NCBI RefSeq assembly: GCF_030936135.1
Contig: NC_082618.1
Coordinates: forward strand, 9,397,034 to 9,461,033
Origin: Gavia stellata
Taxonomy: Eukaryota > Chordata > Aves > Gaviiformes > Gaviidae
Direction: 5' to 3'
Length of the DNA: 64,000 nt
Below the pieces are notes generated by a model that searched no databases, was not told the origin of the DNA, and worked only from the letters and a program-made list of their open reading frames with translations. Shown piece after piece: positions 54,701 to 64,000 of the stretch. A program made the translations under genes and the position numbers. Each line of letters starts with the position of its first letter. The first letter of the stretch is position 1.

Positions 54701-57700
54701 TTGTTCTTCCCATCCGCTCGTTCCCATCTCCACTGGTAAGCTAGCAAAAGGAATTGGGTAGAAAACTGGTGATCTGCATGGTGAAAAATCAGCTGGATTG
54801 GCGCAGATGGCTGGTATGAACTAATCGATTTATAATCCATCGGATTTTGCATGAAGCCAAATAGGGCGTGCCTGCAAGAGCTGTTTCTGCAGGTTTGGAC
54901 AAGCAGGCATATTTGACCATTGATGTAGTTGAATCCGAAAGAGAATGCTTGTCTGTTTTTGTTTTGTTGACAGTAACCTAAGTATTGACAAGCAAATAGT
55001 TTTATTTATGCTATTTACACTTCAACAGTGATTGAAGAATGTTTAATACTGTTGCATGATAATGAAGCAATTATTCAGTAATATATAAACAAAGGGGCGG
55101 GGGGGAAGGCCTTATTGGTAATGTCAAGTTCTATATTAGCTTAACTTACAAATATTCTGGAAAACAATTATGAGCTTTTTGTACCAAAGACGGTATTTTT
55201 TTGTTTGCATGGTAAAACACCTAATAGATTATTTTTGGCTGGAATCATGTTATATTGTATTTAAATGCTTCTGTGGTGGTTTTAGGTTTTAAAATAATTG
55301 ATTTTAAGCTAAAAGAGACACGTGCAATATCTTAAAGTATTTGGGGATCTAGCATGAAAGATGTCAGAAGAATTTAATTACAAGTTTAATTGTCCCTAAT
55401 ACAGCTGTGTACTTCAGCATTGTCTTGACAGGAAGCTGCTAAGTAAACTCTCCAGATATTTTTCTCATTGTATTTCCTTTTCTTTTATGAACATACTTGG
55501 TTTAGAGAGAAAGCTTTAAACACGCTAGTTACAGCAATAGAAGTACATGGTCAACTTAGTATTTATGAGGTCTATACGTTGTGCTACATTAGGCCTTGCC
55601 TAATGGAATTTAGTTCCAAGGCAAGGCTTTTCTTTTATATTTCCTGGTATTCCCTTTTACTTGAAAACAGTTGGAGTTAAACACAAACAAAGAGCTCTAT
55701 CGTCCTAATTTGCAAATGTGAGTCTGCTTCACAACTCGAGTTCTGGAGCAGTTAGATCAGAATCCAGTAAGTTCTTCTGAATCTGGAGAGCATCTGAAGT
55801 GTTCTCTGGAGCAATGTAGAGTTGATGTGTTATTACAGAGCTGCAAAACAAACTGACTTCCAGCTGAAAAAAAACCTCAGCACTTTAAGGAAGCTTATTT
55901 AGCAGCAAGCTGCTAGTAAGAGCCTGGCAAATTCTCAAATTTGTTAACAAGGCAAGTTGTTGTTCTTCTTTTTCCATGCAGCATTAGTCCTGAATTTCTT
56001 AAGCAGTAATATTTCTAATAAACTTTTCTGGTTAAATGATAATACGTGGTACTAGACGGGAACATCTTCTACAAATTAGGCAAGTCTCCTGCAGCATATT
56101 TGGAAATGCTTTTCCTCAGGAGGAAAAATTACACAGAACAGGCTGTGTATCTTCCATGTATAATAGGGTTTTGTTCCTCTCCTAATTCTTAATTAGTGGC
56201 TCTGGAAAACAGTTAACAAATTGGTTTTAATTTGACAACCCCCTTCTTGATCATTATCCCAGCTGGACCAGAAATTGTGTTAAACACTTAGGGGATTATA
56301 TTCTAATTTTTTTTGTTTTGTTATTGCATTTGTAAATGTTTATGGCATGTCTGTTCTTCAGCAGTCAGTAAAGCCCTTTTCTTAAGGAAAAGGCTGTTAC
56401 TGAAGTCGCAGAGCTTTGGGCCCGGTGTAGACTGTACTCACAGATGTTACAGGTTTGTTCGTAGGTGGATAAAAAGAACAGCCCAACGTCTTGAAGGAAG
56501 TGTTCAGACTTCAGGCTGGGACTTTTAGCTGTCGGCTAGAATGATACCTTCTGAGTATCTTTTCTAATGAAATGAGCAATTCACTTCTCATTGGAGTAAA
56601 GCTTAGTTTTTCTGTTCTGGTGTGAGGTTTCTTGTATTTATGTTTCATCAATATTATTACTACTTTCTGCTTTCTTTACTCCTCCTGCCATGAGCTAAGC
56701 TTCTATAGAGTGGATTTGGAATTGGATTAGAACTTTTCAAAGCAGCGGATTGGAACAGGAATAGCTATTTTTCTTGGAAAAAATACGACTGAGTGTTTTA
56801 GTGGTTTATTTTTTAAAATTTAAAATTAAAACTTTTTCATTAATAATAATATTTTTTTGAAAATGTAGTTTTGCTAGCCAAAAGCTTGAAAGACCCATTT
56901 CTAATTTCCTGATCCATCCATTCCTGATTAACTTAAATCAAGTAAAAAAAGGCTTTCACATCCCTGTCATTTGTTGTTTGTGCTTACCACAAAATTGATG
57001 ACTTTTTTTGAAAGAGCTTGCTTCTTCCAGTGGTCAATGTGCTGATACTAATAAGCATCACACTCAAAATTCTGAAACAAGACTTTAGAAGTAGGTTTCT
57101 GAATACTGAGGTGGTAGGCTGCAATCAACCGGTGTGATACGTGATTTCTATGGAAGACAGAGCCAGAACTCCCAAGTTCAAATCCCATCTCTGATTCATG
57201 ATGCATTGTTTACTATTGCATCAGCTTTCCCACTGCAGTAGAGTTACTTGCTTCTTGTTTTGCAGCAAGATTGTGAGGATTCATTGCATCATAAAGCATC
57301 TAAAGTACCTCCACTGGGATTAGTTTAATTGAATAACATATGTGTGTTGGGTTTGGACCTGTACGAAATACACGTGTGGTTCAAGGCAGACTTTTTTTCT
57401 TCCAGTGCGGTTAATATAGGAACAGACATGTTGGAGCTAGATTGTCACCTGACGAAAGATGAGCAAGTGGTTGTGTCCCATGATGAGAACCTGAAGAGAT
57501 CAACAGGGGTTGATGTCAACATATGTGACCTCAAATACTCTGTAAGTTGAAGAAAAAAAAGTTAGTGCCTAGATGGTGTTTAAAAACGTGTTTGTAGAGT
57601 GGCTGGGGTGGGCAAGAAGGTTGTGTGAATGTGTGTGTATGTCTAGTATCCAAAATCGAAGGAAGGGATTCATCTTGTCCTTAAAAAAAAAAAAAAAGAA

Positions 57701-60700
57701 AAGTTAACTAGGCTCCCTGTGTCATTAAGGGAGAAAACCCAGCACATTTCCAGAGGGTGATTAACTCTGTCCTATAGTAGGTTGGGTGAATAGCTTTCTG
57801 GAGGTGGGCCTGTTTTGCCATACTGGTGACGAAGGAAGCTTAGTTAACAAGCTTCTTCTCGTATGACCAGCTTTTTAATGGGAAGTCCGGTAGATGAATC
57901 CCACCTGCACTGACAGTTTTAAAAGCCTGTTTTACAGAGCTGTCCTTCCATCTGATATTTAAGTGGAATTCTCAGAATTTTCAGGCAGGCATCTGGAAGC
58001 GTTTTCCCTTACTCGGCTACAGGTAACACAAGTCTAAGAATGCCGGGTAGTTCAGGTAAGAGTGAATGCAGTTCTTCTAAGTCACTTTTTGGGCAAGAAG
58101 ATTAAAAAAAAATATATTTTTTTGTCTTTAAAGGTAACTTACATGGCTTGTGAATGACAATTTTTTTGTCTTTTTCAAGAAAAGTCACGATTATATCCCT
58201 GCATTTGAGTTAGTGTTCCACTTCCCTTTATTTTTAAGGAACTTCCACCATATCTCTGCAAGTTGGATGTCACGTTTCAGAAAGGTAAGATTTGGGTTTT
58301 GCTGTTTCAGTTTACAGTAACTCATTTTCCATTACCACATGTTCCAGTGTGGTAATTTCTTGTTTTGGCAAAGGGAATAGAAAGGTGGATTTGCTTCTGT
58401 CAGTATCTTGATAAGAGATGTTTTAAAAGGAAAATATAACCCTAGCTTTAGAAACCAAAGTACATTATTTTCATACCAGTTGGCAGTGACTTAAGTTTAA
58501 GATGTAAGATATCTTTTTACAAATAAACATTTTAATTGTTTCTTTGTCTACTTCTTGCAACTGCTTTCCAGTTCCCTTGTGAGATCTTCAGAGGGTGCTG
58601 ATTGAAAATTTGTTGTTCAAAAAAAGAAGAGAAGGCAGAAGAGAGTTTCTTTACAACTCAAATGCCATTGTGCTCATGCACTCTGGGCTTGAAGTACTGC
58701 GAGATGTCAGATAATATAGAGATTTTCAGAAGGGTGAATGGGAAGAGTAGTAGTTGCTGTATGTATGACTTAAAGTTCAGTACCAATATTACTGCAAGAG
58801 AGGAAAACCTAGAAAAAGATTAACCTGTTTTCTTGTGAAAACTGTGGTTTGTGGGACTATAATTTGAATAAAGCATACAGGCTAAAATTGAGAGCGCTTC
58901 CACCTAGAAGAGGCTTCAGAGATGATATCAGACGTGTTTCCTTGCTTGTGGAGCTTTGTGACTGTCTTGTGTAGCCTTTCTGTATTTGAATTGCCCAGCA
59001 AGCAAATCTTGTGTTAAACATTTCTGTTCAAAATTGCAAAATACTTAAAATGCGCCAAGATGAGATCCATGACGTGTTATTTTCACATGTATGTATCTTT
59101 TGTTTATGTACAGTAATACAAAGAGATGGCGAGAGCCTTCAGTTAATTCCCTAAAGCCACAAGCAGTTTCAGACAATAAAATTTGGGGGATTTGCCTTCT
59201 GTTCCCTTTACTCACTATGTTTCTCGAGTAAATTTTCCTAGAAGGAAAAGTTTTTCTCCTTTGGTGTTGTTTCATATTAATCTCATTGCATTTGGTATGT
59301 GGTAACTGAGTCCATGTTTTCTGTTTCAGGATTTTAACAACGCTTGCAATCCTACTGTTGCTAAATAACGAATGAATTTAATGAAGTTCAACCTAAATGT
59401 GCAATATGTTCAGGGCATTTTCATTATGGAAGTGAGCTTGTCATAATTAATTACAACCATCCGAGAGAAGTAAATTTTTTTTCAGTTTTAAAGTGTGCTA
59501 ATTCTAGAAACTATGTAATTTTTTTTAATTTTAAGAAAACAAGTGCTCTGACATCTCAGCTTTTATCTGTAGTGTATTAAAAACAGTCACAGCAGTGACA
59601 GCTTCCTTGTTTCCCCAGAATGTCACTGCGAGGGAAAAGACAACCGTATTCCACTCCTGAAAGAGGTGTTTGAGGCATTTCCACAAACTCCTGTCAACAT
59701 TGACATCAAAGTGAACAACAATGTGTTAATCAAAAAGGTACATGAAAATCTACGCTGAACTGAGACCGAATGTCATGTAATGATGTTGAAATTCCAAAAG
59801 AAAAGTTTCTTGGAGTTGCTAGCCGTCTGTGATACTAAAATCTGTGTTCTTGGACTGCTTCATCCTTCACGTGTTAGATCTTGCTCCATGTATGAGGTAA
59901 TACAGAAGACAGAGAAGTGATCTTGCGCAAGATATTCAGCAGACAGCTCTTTACTGACCCTTTATCTTGACATGAAACTGATACTACACTGCTAGACACA
60001 AGTTTGGTTTGTACTTCATATGAAGGGTCGTCTTACAGACTGTTGCCTACCAAAGCATTGTAAAAACGTGATGTCAGTGTGAAGATAAATGTTCATTACA
60101 GAAAAGGAAATCTGCTTTCCATCAGATACTATTTTGCCATCTCGTTTTCTTAGGTTCTGTAGAGTTTTTTGTAGGTATAATGGTCTGTCTTTTTATCTGT
60201 TGACCTGAACACCTGTTTCTTTCCAGTCAAAGCAGCACAACCATTTTAAGATGGGAGAGAGTATAGAAGAACTAGCTTTTCTGTGATTACTTATGTAGTT
60301 GAAAAGTAACAAGTAGAGTTTCAGTTAAATAATTCTGCACATAATTTTCAATGAATACATGTTAGGGTTCTGCTTTTTATATTGCAGGTTTCAGAGCTGG
60401 TGAGTCAGTATAAGCGAGAGCATTTGACAGTATGGGGGAACGTCAATTACGAGGTTGTATCGAAGTGTCTTAAGGAGGTAAGAATGGGTCGAGCTAAGCT
60501 TTGTTCTTGCCTGCTTGTTATGCGTGGTGACAAAATGTACAGAAAAGCACGCTGTAAATCAAGTTCTAGCCAGCTATGCCAGACTTTCAGATGTGATGAG
60601 AAATTTTGCACTTAGATTGTATTCTGCTTACTACCCTGTTACGATAAATCAAGCACAGTTAATACCCATATACTTTGCAATAAAATACTTGAGGAATTAA

Positions 60701-63700
60701 GCTTAATCATGTTTTATTCTTGTTATATAAAATACAGGGTGTTATGATTTTATGCCAAGAACATTTAGAGCCTGTTTTGCGCATCATTCATCTGTTACAA
60801 AAGCAATTTTTCCAAGGATTGCTTATTGTGTGTTTCTTTTTATGAAAATAATGGATGTGGCCACTAGTTGACACATAGTTATATTGGTATAAAGCTGGTT
60901 TACAGCTATAGATTCTACTCCTTTTTGTGCTGAGGAATTGTACAATTTAGAATTAAATTAAAATTGTGCTTAGTCTGAGGGAGTTATGCCCTGAGTGAAA
61001 TTGATCTAGTTGAGAGTACAAATATTGTTCTGATTTATCTGTGCAGGACAACACACCATTTCCTACCTGAACAGCAGTTAATTTGTTCATTTTCACAGCA
61101 TCAGTGCCCAAATATTTTGGTTCATAAACCAGCATCTTTAAAAATGTGAAGCAAGTTGATGTGATATCAAAATATAACAAGTCCTGCGCTAAAGCGCAGC
61201 TTGTTCTTTGCAGTAATACTAGTCTAAGAAAAAATGCTGCATAGTGTCATGCAGTCTGAAGGCAGGTAACAAAACAGTACGGCAACCAGTGAAACTTTTA
61301 CCTTTTCAGGTCCCAATGCCCCTTCAAATTGTGTGAAACTTTTTTGCTTGGACTACAAGCTACCAGAAGGAGTAATTTAAATTCAGTGGCAGGCATATCA
61401 TAAACAGTTGGCAGCCTTATCTTTAGGTGCAAGTGCAAGACTTTAAACATGCATCGATGAGTGAATTTAATTGCAACAGACTCAACAATCTACCGTGATA
61501 ATTTAGACTCTTTCTTTCCTGGTTCCTGCAGAATGCTGACATTCCCATCATCTTCTGTTTGCAACGTGTCCTCCTGCTCCTTGGTCTGTTCTACACTGGT
61601 CTGCTGCCATTCATTCCTTTCAAGGAAGAATTCTTGGAAATTCCCATGCCTTCAATCATCCTCAAGTGAGTTAGAGTCCGTCAGTGGGTGCTGCACTGAA
61701 ATGGTAGTAAAACAAGTGAATGATAATGCCAGCTTGAGCATTGGTTCAGTCAGTATCCTTGGGCTGAGGATACTGCTTTGTTAGTTTAGGCACTTTTGTA
61801 TATTCCGAAGAGAAAGCTATGCAGATCTTCTGCTCCTCTGTATTTAACCTGTCTCTAGCCAGCTCTAAGTTACTCAGTTGTTAGTGTGGGGTGCCTGTGT
61901 ATGCCAGTGTTTCCTGTTTACAGCATCTCCTGTAAATACTGCCTTTATGCAGCTGCCTTTACAACGCAGCTTATGCTGATTCCATCTACATAGTAATATG
62001 TAGCAGTGCTGTACAAATAACTAATTCTTGCACTTTTCTCCCTCTTTCTTGAGAACAAATTAGTCTGAATAAGGCCAAGAGGCAAGTCAGCAATAGGGTG
62101 GATATGAGACTTCACGTGCTTTTTGTTTCTCATACTTTATTCAAAATGCTGCTGAATACCCATCTCTGCTGCTTCTCTTAAATGTAGCACATTTCTCTTG
62201 TGTAACCCAATTCTAAGTCACTGTCTTAGTGCAATTACTGCTGTAATTTGAGAAGCTGCAAGATTAATTCTTCATGTTCCTTTTGCAGGAACATCTCAAA
62301 TAATATTTTAATCTGTGCTCTGGTAATCTTTTTTTTCCCTCTTCCTCAACAGGCTGAAAGAACCACAGAAGATGACAAGAAGCCAGAAATTTATTATCTG
62401 GCTAGCTGACACGTAAGATTTTAATCTTGTTACATTTTTATTTGTATTTTGCCTATATATTAGCAGTTGGCTCAAGCAACTAAGACTAGCTATTGCTGTA
62501 GCTACTTGTTATGTTGCAAATTTTTTTCAGTTTCTTCTAGTTTTATTGTCAGTGCAGCATAAATCATATTAAAATCTTAGGAAGGTGTTCCTGTGCGCTT
62601 TTATTTTTCATACGCTGAAACATACTGAGGTGCAGTGGCAGTGGGCATTATTACAGTTTAGTCTATTTCGTTTCTGTCGTTAAGTGTGTTCAGTTAATTA
62701 GCACGCAAGTAGATCCAGAATGTGGCTTTCACGTTTCATGGGATTGTGACGGTTCCATAACGTTGTCAGAGGAGATAGTTTGGCTTACATGAAACACTGC
62801 ATTTTAAGAATGTCTGTGCTTCAGAGGAAACTTAGTCATATGCTTTCAGAGGTTGAACATGGTTGCAATAAGTGTCTTCTGGCTGTTGCTTCTGTGCCTG
62901 ACATCTGTTAGTTTGATTCCTTGAGTGGCCAGTAGAGTTTCCATGTCTTGGTGTGACGGATAAAATCTCTTCTGAAAGCAAAGGGATTGATTCATCGGAT
63001 ATGGTACAGGGTACCTGTAATGATGAAGGAGTCTGCTGGATGTGATCTTCAGAAGAGTTGATACAAATATCCATAGCTAATGCAAATTTCTGGTTATCTG
63101 TATTAACCAGTCTTGAGTTGCTTGAACTAAAAGTTTTCTATAATTAGGTTTCTAATCACTTTCCTGTGGAAAACATTAAATCTAAGTGCTGTATGGAAAA
63201 CTTATTACAGAACATCAACGGACATTGAAAATTTCATATATACTTCAAGTTCTTAAATAATATCTTTCTCCTTTCTGCAGATTGCTAATGCGGAAGGCAC
63301 TTTTTGACCACCTCACTGCTCGGGGCATTCAGGTACAGTGTGGCAAAGCTAAAGGAAATGTGCTTTTAACCTAGTGAGAATTTGAACCAGCCAGATACGG
63401 CCTTAAGATGGGTTCATGTTCTCCCCAACACGTTCTGTTGTGTTGCTAGGATTATAAGTTGCTTTTTCATTCCTCAGCAATAGCTTATGCTGTTACACTT
63501 GCAGTTCTGTAGTTGCAAAGGAAGAATTGTATGCTTGGAAAAAACCTCTATAATTTAAATCCCTTTAAGATTATTTTTTCCCCCACTTCAAATGGGGAAA
63601 AAAATCTGCTAAACTGCTTACCTCTTTTGGGCTTTTCACAAAATAGTATTTTGACTTTTGGAAATACCTGAAGTCTCAGGTAACGAAATCGAGTTGGAGT

Positions 63701-64000
63701 CACCACTAGAAAACGTCCCCTTTTGGAGGGCGAGGGGGAAGAAGTTGGGTATGTATGTTTGCGTGTCTCTGGCATCACAGTGTGATCATTTATCATTTGA
63801 AATATATGCAGCAGCATGTCTCTCACATGAAACAATTTAGGTCAAAGGTAACTTTTTTTAATTTGAGTATTTCCTGTAATAATTTGTCTCTCTATCCCAT
63901 CTCATAGGTGTATATTTGGGTACTGAATGAAGAACAAGAATACAAGAGGGCATTTGATCTGGGAGCAACTGGAGTGATGACAGACTATCCAACAAAACTT
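48358..64000 (+). CDS. GDPD1: GDPD1 (GDE4), membrane glycerophosphodiester phosphodiesterase; last exon runs off the right edge
   Basis: Ten exons: 48358-48493, 53132-53174, 57406-57541, 58239-58284, 59619-59737, 60388-60477, 61532-61665, 62353-62412, 63281-63332 and 63908-64000+, with consistent phase throughout. They give 303 residues of about 314. The protein starts [20 protein letters not shown], a membrane anchor at about residues 3-22. The GDPD catalytic motif follows: H43-R44 in HISHRGG, E52-N53 in ENLENTM, E70 and D72 in MLELDCH, and H85 in VVVSHD. The end of the window reads [10 protein letters not shown]. In mammals the enzyme has lysophospholipase D activity, making lysophosphatidic acid and N-acylethanolamines. 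The catalytic core is split across exons 1-3, with a 43-base exon 2. All expected metal and acid-base residues are present. Confidence 0.97.
50549..51105 (-). repeat. CR1 LINE fragment, antisense to GDPD1
   Basis: About 550 bases in GDPD1 intron 1 read as the reverse complement of the CR1 3' region. Typical pieces, on the plus strand, are GATTGGAAGGGACCTCTGG, GATGGAGGCTCCACAACCTC, CTTCTCCAGGCTAAACAC, GAGCCCAGAACTGGGCACAG and CTGAGTAGAGGGGAACAATC. It is diverged and truncated, and no reverse-transcriptase frame is present. The copy is old. Confidence 0.93.
52887..52929. repeat. T-run and (TTTC)n microsatellite
   Basis: A T run followed by C4 and TTTC units, on the plus strand, in GDPD1 intron 1 about 200 bases before exon 2. 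Confidence 0.75.
53670..53790 (+). repeat. MIR-like SINE remnant
   Basis: Order of pieces fits the MIR body: a TAAGCAATTCTCTTAG stretch, then CCTCAGTTTCCTGG, CCCTCCTCTATATAGAAGG, TTAATAATTTGTCTCCTAG and AATTATTGTGACTGAAA. This matches MIR text running from AAGTCACTTAACCTC through CTCAGTTTCC to TGTTGTGAGGATTAAA. It is diverged. Confidence 0.5.
57150..57318 (+). repeat. MIR (CORE-SINE) copy
   Basis: Good ordered match to the MIR consensus: AGAGCCAGAACTCCCAAG, TTCAAATCCCATCTCTG, CAGCTTTCCCACTGCAGTAG, AGTTACTTGCTTCTTG, then AAGATTGTGAGGATTCATTG and ATAAAGCATCTAAAGTACC. It is a near full-length plus-strand copy ending about 90 bases before GDPD1 exon 3. MIR copies in birds are relics that predate the split from mammals. 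Confidence 0.7.

Overview
The window looks like nuclear DNA from a bird. It has CR1 LINE fragments, compact introns and four GC-rich promoter islands. Its gene order, TRIM37(-) - SKA2(-) - PRR11(+) - SMG8(+) - GDPD1(+), is the order I know from human 17q22-q23. Genes were called by matching spliced exons, with phase checked at every junction, to vertebrate protein sequences recalled from memory. No database search was run, so the species is not named.

Layout: (1) 1-19.9 kb, minus strand: seventeen coding exons of TRIM37, an E3 ubiquitin ligase. Its last third lies beyond the left edge. (2) 19.5-20.4 kb: the TRIM37 promoter CpG island. (3) 20.4-25 kb: a CR1 scrap, decayed GGGTCAGG/GGGTTAGG patches and two candidate extra 3' exons of SKA2. 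(4) 25.1-35.13 kb, minus strand: SKA2, a kinetochore protein. Its 7.5-kb first intron carries two microRNA hairpins of the miR-130/301 family. (5) 34.1-36.1 kb: a very GC-rich island shared by SKA2 and PRR11, holding a 76-bp perfect palindrome, long C and G runs, fourteen CCAAT boxes and a TTTGAA (CHR) element. (6) 36.44-40.07 kb: PRR11, including one GC-AG intron. (7) 41.13-46.66 kb: SMG8, a regulator of nonsense-mediated decay. (8) 48.36 kb to the right edge: GDPD1, lacking only its last few codons. Its introns contain a CR1 copy and two MIR-like SINE copies.

Functional reading: SKA2 and PRR11 diverge from one island, and the human pair is known to share an NF-Y-driven bidirectional promoter. 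The CCAAT array and the CHR element fit a G2/M cell-cycle promoter. The microRNAs lie inside SKA2 on the same strand and would be co-transcribed with it. TRIM37 and SKA2 both act in mitosis (centrosome and kinetochore). SMG8 and GDPD1 have unrelated roles. No viral or mobile protein-coding element was found, and everything recognised is a conserved vertebrate gene or an old repeat. The most unusual features are the CCAAT array, the palindrome and the possible extra SKA2 exons.
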